Positions 46,059 to 53,675 of a stretch of 64,000 nt of DNA are shown here, piece by piece; positions within the stretch are counted from its first letter, which is position 1, and every line of letters begins with the position of its first letter. The stretch is taken from assembly GCF_021462405.1 (NCBI RefSeq), contig NZ_JAKEDU010000007.1, positions 1-64,000 on the forward strand. The letters run 5' to 3'. The DNA is from Thermus tengchongensis (GTDB lineage: Bacteria > Deinococcota > Deinococci > Deinococcales > Thermaceae). The position numbers were made by a program, and so were the translations under genes. The notes under the pieces are model-generated. The model made no database searches and was not told where the DNA came from. It saw only the letters and a list, made by a program, of their open reading frames with translations.

Positions 46059-46401
46059 GGACGAACCCTTGGTGGCCCACCTGGTGCGCCGCATCCTGGA
46101 GCGGGCCGGGCACCAGGTGGACTGGGCCTCTTCCGGCCAGGCGGCCTTGGACAAGCTTTCGGAATCCTACGATCTCGTGGTGTGCGATCTGGTGATGCCC
46201 GGGGTATCGGGCCTCGAGGTGATTCAAAGGATACGGGCCTTGGGCCTCTTTACCCCCATCCTGGCCCTTTCCGCCAGCGTTTCCGAGAAAAGCCGGCGGG
46301 AGGCCCTCGAGGCGGGGGCGCAAGCCTTCCTGGGCAAACCCTTTGAAACCCAGACCCTGTTGGCCCAGGTGGACCGCCTGTTGACCCGGGAGGACGGGTA
46401 A
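46036..46401 (+). CDS. Single-domain response regulator
   Basis: This 121-residue protein is a receiver domain only: acidic pair in LLVEDEP (Glu8, Asp9), phosphorylated Asp51 in VVCDLVMPG, a Ser where Thr/Ser is expected (LALSAS) and Lys101 in FLGKPF. It has no DNA-binding or enzymatic output, so it must act by binding another protein or pass phosphate on. ATG 46036 lies inside the 3' end of the kinase gene, so translation of the two is coupled and they should be partners. Confidence 0.92.
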   Translation: MARILLVEDEPLVAHLVRRILERAGHQVDWASSGQAALDKLSESYDLVVCDLVMPGVSGLEVIQRIRALGLFTPILALSASVSEKSRREALEAGAQAFLGKPFETQTLLAQVDRLLTREDG

Positions 46402-46464
46402 CGGAGCTTTGGATGGCCTAAATGACCCAGGGCGGGTTGGTGTATACTTATAAGGGAGGAAGGT

Positions 46465-47541
46465 ATGAGGCGAAGGCAGTTTCTCAAAGGGGTAGGGGTG
46501 GGTCTAGCAGCAAGCCTTTCCTACGGGGCCTTTGCCCAGGCCGCCCCGCAGGTGCGCTGGCGGCTTGTTTCCAGTTACCCGAGGAGCCTGGATACCCTCT
46601 ATGGCGGTGCCGAGGATCTGGCCAAGCGGGTGGCAGAGCTCACCGGGGACCGTTTTCAGATCCGGGTCTACCAGGCGGGGGAGATCGTTCCTGGAGGCCA
46701 GGTGCTGGATGCGGTCCAGCAGGGCACGGTGGAGGCGGGCCACACCTATGGCCCTTTCTATGTGGGAAAGAACCCCACCCTGGCCTTTGACGGGGGCGTG
46801 CCCTTTGGCATGACCTACCGCCAGCACAACGCCTGGATGCGCTACGGCGGAGGGCTGGAGCTGTTGCGCCAGGTCTACGCCGACTTTGGCGTGCTTCAGT
46901 TCCCGGGAGGCAACACCGGGGCCCAGATGGGGGGATGGTTCCGCAAGGAGATCCGGACTTTAGCCGACCTCAAGGGCTTGCGCATGCGCATTCCTGGCCT
47001 TGGCGGCCTGGTGATGGGGCGGCTTGGGGTGGTGCCCCAGACCCTGGCCGCTGGGGATATCTACCCGGCCTTGGAGCGGGGTACCATCGACGCCACCGAG
47101 TTTTCTGGCCCCTACGACGACGAGAAGCTGGGCTTTTACAAGGTGGCCCGCTACTACTACTACCCCTCCTTCTGGGAACCCAGCGCCCAGCTTTCCTTCC
47201 TGGTTTCCCAAAGGGAGTGGCAACGCCTTCCCAAGGAGTTCCAGGAGGCCTTCCAGGTGGCAGCTGCCGAGGTCAACCTCACCATGATGGCCAAGTACGA
47301 CGCCCAGAACCCCCCGGCCCTGAACCGCCTTCTCAAGGCGGGGGTGCGGTTGCGCCGCTGGCCCGCGGAGATCATGAGGAAGGCCCTCGAGGAAGCCCGG
47401 GCCCTTTACGAGGAACAGGCGGCCAAGGACGCCACCTACCGCAAGGTGTACTCCGCTTACTGGGCCTTCCGCAACGAACAGTACCGCTGGTTCGCCGTGG
47501 CCGAGCTGGGCTATGAAAGCTTCGCCTTCCCCACCGTCTAA
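46465..47541 (+). CDS. TRAP-type solute-binding protein (DctP/TakP family)
   Basis: This 358-residue exported receptor begins MRRRQFLKGVGVGLAASLSYG, a twin-arginine-like signal cut near AFAQA. The mature protein has TRAP receptor features: LAKRVAELTGDRFQIRVYQAGEIVPGGQVLDAVQQG, GGWFRKEIRTLADLKGLRMRIPGLGG with the substrate-binding Arg, and LERGTIDATEFSGPYDDEKLGFYKVARYYYYP, as in alpha-keto acid and lactate receptors. No TRAP membrane genes are in the window. It follows the kinase/regulator pair by 63 bases; TATACT and TATAAG occur 10-20 bases before its ribosome site. It may import a carboxylate or serve as a sensor partner. Confidence 0.9.
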   Translation: MRRRQFLKGVGVGLAASLSYGAFAQAAPQVRWRLVSSYPRSLDTLYGGAEDLAKRVAELTGDRFQIRVYQAGEIVPGGQVLDAVQQGTVEAGHTYGPFYVGKNPTLAFDGGVPFGMTYRQHNAWMRYGGGLELLRQVYADFGVLQFPGGNTGAQMGGWFRKEIRTLADLKGLRMRIPGLGGLVMGRLGVVPQTLAAGDIYPALERGTIDATEFSGPYDDEKLGFYKVARYYYYPSFWEPSAQLSFLVSQREWQRLPKEFQEAFQVAAAEVNLTMMAKYDAQNPPALNRLLKAGVRLRRWPAEIMRKALEEARALYEEQAAKDATYRKVYSAYWAFRNEQYRWFAVAELGYESFAFPTV

Positions 47542-47550
47542 GGGGGCTTG

Positions 47551-49590
47551 TCAGTCCAGTTTCTCCAGGCGCACCGCCGCCACCTTGTACTCGGGGATGC
47601 GGCTTGTGGGATCCAGGGCGTCCAAGGTCAAGCGGTTGGCGGGGGCCTCGGCGAAGTGGAAGGGGGCATAGACCACCCCTTCGGGGGTGCGGTCCGTGAC
47701 CCAGGCCCGGGCCCGGATGCGGCCCCGGCGGCTCACCACCTGGATGATCTCCCCGTCGTGGATCCCTAGCCGTCCGGCGTCCTTGGGGTTCACCTCCACC
47801 TTGAGCTCTGGATACGCTTCCTGGAGCCGGCTGTTGCGGCTTAGGGTGCCCCCGTGCCAGTGGTAGAGCACCCGGCCGGTGGAGAGGACAAGGGGGTACT
47901 CCTCCGAGGGGGTTTCCGCCGGCGGGGTGAAGTGGACTGGGATAAAGCGGGCCTTCCCCGAGGGGGTGTTGAAGCGCTCTCGGAAGAGCACCGCCTCGCC
48001 TGGGTGGTCCTCCTGGGGGCAGGGCCAACGCACGCCTTCCCCCTCTAGGCGCCGATAGGTGATCCCGCCCACCATTTCCGGAACCGCCTGGCGGATCTCC
48101 TCCCAGATGGCCTCGGGGCCCGGGTGGAGGGTCCAGGGGCGGCCCAGGGCCTGGGCCAGGCGTTTCCCCAGTTCCCGGGTGATCCACCAGTCGGGACGGG
48201 CCTCGCCTGGGGGATCCAGGATTTTCCGCACCCGTTGGACCCGGCGGTCGGTGTTGGTGAAGGTGCCGTCCTTCTCCAGGAAGCTGGCCGCCGGCAGGAC
48301 CACGTGGGCAAAGGGAGTGGTCTCGTTTTCCAGGATGTCCTGGACGATGAGGAAGGGGAGGGCTTCCAGCTGGGCCTTCAGATGGTCTTGGTAAGGCTCG
48401 CTGGTCACAGGATCCTCCCCGATGAGGTAGATGGCCTCCACCTCGGGGATTCTCTCGAAGACCTCGGTCATGCGCAGGCCGGGGTCGGGGTTCAAGGGGG
48501 TTGCCCAAAGGGCTTCAAAGCGCCTTCTGACCTCCTGGTCCGCCACCTTCCAATACCCTGGGAGGACATCGGGCAAAGCCCCCATGTCCCCGGCCCCTTG
48601 CACGTTGTTCTGGCCCCGCAAGGGGTTCAGGCCCGCCCCCTCCTTCCCCACCTTGCCTGTGAGCAGGGCCAGGTTCACCAGGGCCTGAACGGTGGCCGTT
48701 CCCTTGGTGTGCTGGGTGAGACCCATGGCCCAGTAGGTCCCGGCCCTTTCCGTGGTGGCGTAGAGCCGGGCGGCCAGGGCGATCTTTCCCCTTTCCACCC
48801 CGGTGATGCGCTCGGCCTCCTCGAGGGTGTAGGCCTCCAGGGAAGCCCGCCACTCGGCGAAGCCCTCGGTGCGCGCTTCCACGTAGGCCCGGTCCCAAAG
48901 GCCCTCCTCCAGGATGAACCGGGCCATGGCGTTGAGGAGAAAGAGGTCGGTGCCGGGGCGCACCCGGAGCCAAAGGGTGCTGGCCTCCGCCATCCCCGTG
49001 TACCGGGGGTCCACCACGATCATCTGGGCCCCTTGGCGAACGCGTTTCTTGATCATAGCTCCGATGACCGGGTGGGTTTCCGTGGTGTTGGAGCCCACCA
49101 CCAGGAAGAGGTCGGTTTTCCAGATGTCCTCCAGGGGGTTGGTCATGCTGGCCCCACCTAGGGAGCGGGAAAGAGCGGCGGTGGAGGAGGAATGGCACAG
49201 CCTGGAGCAGTGGTCCACATGGTTGGTTCCAAGAAGGGCCCGGGCCAGCTTCTGGGCCAGGTAGACCTCCTCGTTGGTGGTTTTGGCGGAGGGGAAGACG
49301 GCCAGGGCCTCCGGCCCTCGGCGCCCAAGCACCTCTAGTAGCCTTCTTGCCGCGAAGTCCAAGGCCTCCTCCCAGGTGGCCCGACGCAAAGGGGCACCCT
49401 TCCGCTCCCGCACCATGGGGTAGAGGAGGCGTTTTCCCGAGAAGGGGAAGTCCAGGCCAAAGCGGCCCTTCACGCAGAGGGCCCCGTGGTTGGGAGGGAT
49501 CTCCGCGCCCCGCACCTCCACGATGCGGCCCTCCTTGAGCCGGGGTTCCACCTGGCAACCCACGCCGCAATAGGGACAGGTGGTGCGCAC
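47551..49590 (-). CDS. Formate dehydrogenase catalytic (molybdopterin) subunit
   Basis: This 679-residue Mo/W-bis-MGD oxidoreductase has an N-terminal 4Fe-4S site (Cys5, Cys8, Cys12, Cys39), the active-site pair Cys132-His133 in CSRLCHSSS, which matches the Sec/Cys-His of formate dehydrogenases, and NNVQGAGDMGALPDVLPGY, typical of FdhA. The Cys codon rules out selenocysteine. The C-terminal cofactor-binding barrel has TGRVLYHWHGGTLSRNS. It starts with GTG one base after the ferredoxin-type subunit. It lacks the N-terminal NuoG-like domains of FdsA, which are here supplied by that separate gene. Confidence 0.93.
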   Translation of the reverse strand: MRTTCPYCGVGCQVEPRLKEGRIVEVRGAEIPPNHGALCVKGRFGLDFPFSGKRLLYPMVRERKGAPLRRATWEEALDFAARRLLEVLGRRGPEALAVFPSAKTTNEEVYLAQKLARALLGTNHVDHCSRLCHSSSTAALSRSLGGASMTNPLEDIWKTDLFLVVGSNTTETHPVIGAMIKKRVRQGAQMIVVDPRYTGMAEASTLWLRVRPGTDLFLLNAMARFILEEGLWDRAYVEARTEGFAEWRASLEAYTLEEAERITGVERGKIALAARLYATTERAGTYWAMGLTQHTKGTATVQALVNLALLTGKVGKEGAGLNPLRGQNNVQGAGDMGALPDVLPGYWKVADQEVRRRFEALWATPLNPDPGLRMTEVFERIPEVEAIYLIGEDPVTSEPYQDHLKAQLEALPFLIVQDILENETTPFAHVVLPAASFLEKDGTFTNTDRRVQRVRKILDPPGEARPDWWITRELGKRLAQALGRPWTLHPGPEAIWEEIRQAVPEMVGGITYRRLEGEGVRWPCPQEDHPGEAVLFRERFNTPSGKARFIPVHFTPPAETPSEEYPLVLSTGRVLYHWHGGTLSRNSRLQEAYPELKVEVNPKDAGRLGIHDGEIIQVVSRRGRIRARAWVTDRTPEGVVYAPFHFAEAPANRLTLDALDPTSRIPEYKVAAVRLEKLD

Positions 49591-49591
49591 G

Positions 49592-50191
49592 CTACACCTC
49601 CATGCTTAGGGGCCTGAGGGCCCCTGTGGGGCATACCTGGATGCAGTTGCCGCAGAAGACGCAAGGGGTTTCCGGAAGGGGCCGGTCCAGGGGAGTGGTG
49701 GGGTGGGCCAGGAGGCCCCTGCCCTCCAGGGTGAGGGCGTAGACCCCCATGATCCCATCCCCGCAGGCGTCCACACAGCGGCGGCAGTTCACGCATTTGG
49801 CGTAGTCCCGGAGGTAAAAGGGGTTATCCTTCAAGACCTCCCGTCCCCGCCTCCCGGGAACCTCCCCCCAGCGTTCGGGCTCCGCTCCGTACCGCTCCAT
49901 GAGGGCTAGGAGGTCTGGGGCTTGGGCGAGGTCGGTGGTAAGGGCTAGCCACTCCAGAAGGGTTTTCCGGAGGGTTCTGAGCCCCTCTGTTTCCGTCCGT
50001 AGCTCCATCCCCTCCCGGGCCTCGGTGGCGCAGGCGGGGACGAGGCGGCCATCGGCCTCCACCAGGCACAGCCGGCAAAGCCCCCGGGTTTCCGTGTGGG
50101 GGTGGTGGCAGAGGGTGGGGACCTCGGCCACCTCCAAAAGGAGCGTCCCGGGATGCGCCTCCACTTCCTTGCCGTTCACCCTAAGCCGCAC
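49592..50191 (-). CDS. Iron-sulfur subunit of formate dehydrogenase (NuoG N-terminal type)
   Basis: This 199-residue electron-transfer protein has an N-terminal 2Fe-2S ferredoxin domain (Cys28, Cys39, Cys42, Cys54) and two 4Fe-4S sites (Cys133/136/139/143 and Cys177/180/183/187). The His-Cys3 cluster that normally sits between these in NuoG-like proteins is missing: the middle stretch has no Cys. It corresponds to the N-terminus of FdsA or NuoG as a separate chain and would link the diaphorase and Mo subunits. GTG 50191 overlaps the upstream gene by 11 bases. Confidence 0.9.
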   Translation of the reverse strand: MRLRVNGKEVEAHPGTLLLEVAEVPTLCHHPHTETRGLCRLCLVEADGRLVPACATEAREGMELRTETEGLRTLRKTLLEWLALTTDLAQAPDLLALMERYGAEPERWGEVPGRRGREVLKDNPFYLRDYAKCVNCRRCVDACGDGIMGVYALTLEGRGLLAHPTTPLDRPLPETPCVFCGNCIQVCPTGALRPLSMEV

Positions 50192-51653
50192 CTTCCACCT
50201 CCAAAAGGCTTTGGTATGCCCAGAAGGCCGACTGGCCGAGGCCGCAGAGGCTTCCTTTCAGGGTGGCGGCCAGGTCGGCCACCAGGCTGGGGTTTCGCTC
50301 CCGCCGCTTCACCATCTCCACCTGCACCGCGGTGCCCAGGGGGCAGGGGAAGCACTTGCCGCAGGACTCCTCCTGGAAGAAGTGGGCGAGGCCCAAGAGC
50401 ACCTCCCACAGGTCCACGCCCTCGCCGAAGGCCACCAAGGCGCCCGCTCCCAGGGGAAGCCTCTCCCGGTAGCGCAAGGGGAAGGCCCAGTCCCGGGTGA
50501 AGACCCCCGCCGCCCCTCCCAGGAGGACCGCTTGGAGCGCCTCGGGCTCCCCGCCCGCCCGCCGCAAGGCCTCCCCTAAGGGGGTGCCCAGGGGGAGCTC
50601 GTAGAGGCCTGGCCTTTCCACATCCCCGCTGACGGAGAAGAGCTTGGGCTCCCGGGCCCGCCAGGCTGCGGGGCCTTCCCGCAGGATGAGGGGGAGGTTG
50701 GCCAGGGTTTCCACGTTCTGCACCAGGGTGGGCCTACCCCAAAGGCCCCGCTCCACCGGGAAGGGGGGCTTGAGGCGGGGCTCGGCCCGCCGGCCCTCCA
50801 TGGACTCTAAAAGGGCGGTTTCCTCGCCGCAGATGTAGAGGCCGCCGCTGCGAAAGACCTCGAGGGGCACCGGCGCAAGCCCGGCCACCTCCAGCTCCCC
50901 GATGGCCTTCTCCAGCCCCCGGATGGCGGCCTCGAACTCCTCCCGCACGTAGAGGTAGGCCCGCTCTGCCCCGATGGCCCAAGCGGCCAAGAGGGCGCCC
51001 TCCAGGACCAAAAAGGGGTGGTGCTCCAGGAGGAAGCGGTCCTTGAAGTTCCCGGGTTCGGACTCGTCGGCGTTCACCACCAGGTACCGGGGGGGCTCCC
51101 CCCGGGCCACGGCCCGCATCTTGATGTGGGTGGGGAAGGCGGCCCCGCCCCGGCCCAGGAGCCCTGCCTCCTCCACCGCCTGGAAGAGGGCTTCCGGCGT
51201 CAGGTGCCCCTTTTGCAGGGCCTCCAGGGCCTTTAGCCCCCCTAGGGACCGGTACTGGGCCAGGCTTTCCACGGGCTCTGGGGGCAGAAGCCGCTCCCCG
51301 TGGCCTAGGGCGAAGGGGAGCCGGAACTCGGCGAAGGGGACCAGGCGCCCCTCCCACTCCACGAAGCGCCCCTCGGGCGTGAAGCGCAGGTAGCTGGGGG
51401 CCAGGGCCTCGAGGCCCAAGGGGGGGTAGGTCCCGTCGGCTTTTTCCCGCAGCAGGGCGAACCCCCGCGCCCGGGCCACGGGGTCGTCCACCAAAAGCCT
51501 GCCTTGGGGTAGGCCCCGGTACCGGGGGTAGTAGCGGACCACCCCCCAGGCCTGGGCCAGGGGCACCCCCGCCAGGCGGGCGGCCTCCGCCACCTTCTCC
51601 TCCGTGAGGGGCAGGCGTTCGTCCAGGAGGGGGAGGAGGCTGGGCTTTCCCAT
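50181..51653 (-). CDS. NADH-binding diaphorase subunit (NuoF/FdsB-like) with vestigial NuoE-like head
   Basis: This 490-residue protein has a NuoF core from about 165: LGRGGAAFPTHIKMRAV (FMN), VNADESEPGNFKDRFLLEHHPF, ICGEETALLESMEG, and the 4Fe-4S site in ESCGKCFPCPLGTAVQVEM closed by LCGLGQSA. It passes electrons between NAD and the iron-sulfur subunit. The first 110 residues (LTEEKVAEAARLAGVPLAQAWGVVRYYPRYRGLPQG...) resemble the start of NuoE but contain no Cys, so the 2Fe-2S cluster of NuoE is lost. It is the first gene of the formate dehydrogenase set, 36 bases after galK on the same strand. Confidence 0.9.
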   Translation of the reverse strand: MGKPSLLPLLDERLPLTEEKVAEAARLAGVPLAQAWGVVRYYPRYRGLPQGRLLVDDPVARARGFALLREKADGTYPPLGLEALAPSYLRFTPEGRFVEWEGRLVPFAEFRLPFALGHGERLLPPEPVESLAQYRSLGGLKALEALQKGHLTPEALFQAVEEAGLLGRGGAAFPTHIKMRAVARGEPPRYLVVNADESEPGNFKDRFLLEHHPFLVLEGALLAAWAIGAERAYLYVREEFEAAIRGLEKAIGELEVAGLAPVPLEVFRSGGLYICGEETALLESMEGRRAEPRLKPPFPVERGLWGRPTLVQNVETLANLPLILREGPAAWRAREPKLFSVSGDVERPGLYELPLGTPLGEALRRAGGEPEALQAVLLGGAAGVFTRDWAFPLRYRERLPLGAGALVAFGEGVDLWEVLLGLAHFFQEESCGKCFPCPLGTAVQVEMVKRRERNPSLVADLAATLKGSLCGLGQSAFWAYQSLLEVEGAA

Positions 51654-51689
51654 GCCCTTAGCTTACCCGGCCGAAGGGGGCTGCTCCGT

Positions 51690-52733
51690 TCAGAGGATGC
51701 GCAGCTGGGGGAAACCGGCGTGGAGGGCCCTCTGAAAATCCTCCACCCGCCCCTCGGGCACCAGGGCCACCACCGCCCCGCCGAACCCTGCCCCCGTGAG
51801 CTTGGCCCCGTAGGCCCCGGCCTCCAAGGCCGCCTCCACCAGGGCGTCCAGCTCGGGAAGGCTCACCTCGTAGTCCTGGGAAAGGGAGCGGTGGCTTTGA
51901 GTCATGAGCTCGCCGAAGGCCTTGACATCCCCTCTTCGGAGCGCCTCTACCCCCCTTAGCACCCGGAGGTTTTCCCCCACGATGTGCCGGGCCCGTTTGT
52001 CCAAGGGGGAGGGCAGGCTTTCCACCAGGCAGAGGTCGGCCACGTCCCGCAATGAACGTACCCCAAGCCTTCTGGCGGCCTCCTCCGCCTCCTGCCGCCT
52101 CTCGTTGTACCCCGCCTCCGCCAGGCGGCGCCCAAGCCCCAGGTCTAAGACCACCACCCGCACCCCAGGGGGCAGGGGAAGGTTTTCGTGGGCCAGGGTG
52201 CGGGTATCCAGGAAAAGGGCTTTGCCCACCTCCCCGAGGCTGGCGGCCATCTGATCCATGATGCCGCAGCGCACCCCCACGTACTCCACCTCGGCCTTCT
52301 GGGCCAGGAGAGCCACCTCCAGGTCGCTTAGGGGCAGGCGGAAGAGGGCGCGGAGGGCCTTGAGGGCGGCCACCTCCAGGGCGGCGGAGCTGGAGAGGCC
52401 GGCCCCCATGGGCAGGTCGCTCCGGATGTACAAACGGGCCCCCGGCACGGGATGCCCGGCCTCCCTCAGCGCCCAGACCACCCCCAGGAGGTAGTCCAGG
52501 AAGTCCCCCTGGGGGGGGCTTTCTAAGGGCCTGGCCCTAAGCTCCCTCAGGGTTTCGCTGTAGGCCTCCACCCGTCCCTCCGCCCGGCCCGCCTCCACCC
52601 GGGTGAGGTAGGGGAGGGAGGTGGGGAGGACATAGCCCTCTTGGTAGTCGGTGTGCTCCCCCAGCAGGTTCACCCGCCCCGGGGCCTGGGCGCTGGCCTC
52701 GGGCAGGGTGCCGAAGACCTCTTTAAACCCCAT
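51690..52733 (-). CDS. galK: Galactokinase
   Basis: This 347-residue GHMP kinase phosphorylates galactose at C1, the first step of the Leloir pathway. GRVNLLGEHTDYQEGYVLP (residues 19-37) is the sugar-binding signature, PMGAGLSSSAALE the ATP-phosphate loop, and KLTGAGFGGAVVALV the third GHMP motif. ATG 52733 opens into FKEVFGTLPEAS; the longer frame lies over the znuA end. The gene begins seven bases after the zinc receptor gene, so they should be co-transcribed, which is an unusual pairing. No galT or galE is in the window. Confidence 0.95.
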   Translation of the reverse strand: MGFKEVFGTLPEASAQAPGRVNLLGEHTDYQEGYVLPTSLPYLTRVEAGRAEGRVEAYSETLRELRARPLESPPQGDFLDYLLGVVWALREAGHPVPGARLYIRSDLPMGAGLSSSAALEVAALKALRALFRLPLSDLEVALLAQKAEVEYVGVRCGIMDQMAASLGEVGKALFLDTRTLAHENLPLPPGVRVVVLDLGLGRRLAEAGYNERRQEAEEAARRLGVRSLRDVADLCLVESLPSPLDKRARHIVGENLRVLRGVEALRRGDVKAFGELMTQSHRSLSQDYEVSLPELDALVEAALEAGAYGAKLTGAGFGGAVVALVPEGRVEDFQRALHAGFPQLRIL

Positions 52734-52740
52734 GCCTCCA

Positions 52741-53604
52741 TTATGGGCATAGGGCCTTGAGGTTGTGGTCCAAGAGGGCCAGGTAGCCATTCACCTTCTG
52801 GTCCAGGGTATCGGTGTACATCACCACGAGCCTAGCCCCCAAGGCCTCCGCCAAGGTCTTAAGGGCAGTGCCCCGAAACTGGGGCTCGGCCAGGACCAGC
52901 TTCACTCCTTCCCGCTTGGCCCTTTCCAGGAGTGCCAAAAAGCTCTTGCTGCCCACCTCCTGGGCTTCGGCTTGTTGGTTCATCAGGGCTCCCACTACCA
53001 CCAGACCGTAGCGCCGGGCGAAGTAGGCGTAGGCGTCGTGCTGTACCACCACCTTTTTCCCCTTGAGGCCGCAGGCCTGGAAGGCTTGGTCCCGCCTAGC
53101 TACCTCCTGGCGGAAGCGGTTCAGGTTGGCCCGGTACTGGGCCTGGCCCTGGGGGTCCAGGCGGCTGAGCTCCTGGGCGATGCGCTCCGCGTAGCGCACC
53201 GCGTAGGTGGGGTCCAGCCAGAGGTGAGGGTTGCAGGGGCCGTGGTGATGGTCTTCTTCGCCGCGGGCTTCTTCGTGGGTTTCCCCCGCGCAGATGAGGC
53301 CGGGTTGCCCTTCTCCCAGCTTCACCACCCGGGCCCCTGTGGGGAGGAGGCTTTGCAGCTTGGGCAGGTAGGCCTCGAGGCCCAGCCCATTGGCGAAGAG
53401 AAGGCGGCTTTGCGCTAGAGCCTTGGCCGTGGCCGGGCTGGGGTCAAAGGTATGGGGGTCAGCCCCTGGAGGGACCACGCTCACCACCTGCACCCGGCTA
53501 CCTCCCACCTGGCGCACCAGGTCGGCCAGGATGGGCGTGGTGGCGGCTACCGGCACCTGGGCCAGGGCAGGGCCCAGGAAGAGGAGGAGAAACCAAGGCC
53601 TCAT
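52741..53604 (-). CDS. Zinc/manganese ABC transporter substrate-binding protein
   Basis: This 287-residue receptor of the ZnuA/cluster A-I type has a signal peptide (1-15, LALA-Q). Metal ligands are His51 in ADPHTFDPSP, His127 in NPHLWLDP and a His in VVQHDAYAYFARRYG; an acidic His-rich loop (residues 110-121, EDHHH) favours zinc. It delivers metal to a membrane permease not encoded here. Its promoter carries a TGATAA-N4-TTTTCA inverted repeat between -35 and -10, like Fur-family (Zur) boxes, suggesting repression by zinc. Confidence 0.92.
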   Translation of the reverse strand: MRPWFLLLFLGPALAQVPVAATTPILADLVRQVGGSRVQVVSVVPPGADPHTFDPSPATAKALAQSRLLFANGLGLEAYLPKLQSLLPTGARVVKLGEGQPGLICAGETHEEARGEEDHHHGPCNPHLWLDPTYAVRYAERIAQELSRLDPQGQAQYRANLNRFRQEVARRDQAFQACGLKGKKVVVQHDAYAYFARRYGLVVVGALMNQQAEAQEVGSKSFLALLERAKREGVKLVLAEPQFRGTALKTLAEALGARLVVMYTDTLDQKVNGYLALLDHNLKALCP

Positions 53605-53611
53605 GGCAATA

Positions 53612-53640
53612 GTGATAAGCCATTTTCATATATTTGTCAA
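53612..53640 (-). promoter_or_regulatory. Promoter of zinc receptor gene
   Basis: Minus strand TTGACA (53635-53640), 17-base spacer rich in A/T, TATCAC (53612-53617), seven bases before the ATG at 53604. Strong promoter with a very short leader. Confidence 0.7.
53613..53628 (-). promoter_or_regulatory. Zur-like operator
   Basis: TGATAAGCCATTTTCA is an inverted repeat with half-sites TGATAA and TGAAAA (5 of 6 matching) and a 4-base centre. It overlaps the -10 and part of the spacer of the zinc receptor promoter. Fur-family regulators use AT-rich dyads of this style; which one binds here is inferred. Confidence 0.5.
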
Positions 53641-53661
53641 GGTGGGGATGGGGAATGGGCG

Positions 53662-53667
53662 TATAAT
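53662..53667 (+). promoter_or_regulatory. -10 box of aminotransferase gene
   Basis: Perfect TATAAT eight bases before the ATG at 53676, again a leaderless layout. It is back-to-back with the zinc receptor promoter. Confidence 0.5.
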
Positions 53668-53675
53668 CCGGGCAA

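Noticed and set aside
47551-49590. Selenocysteine in formate dehydrogenase
   Set aside because: The active-site position (residue 132) is an ordinary Cys codon and the frame has no internal TGA.
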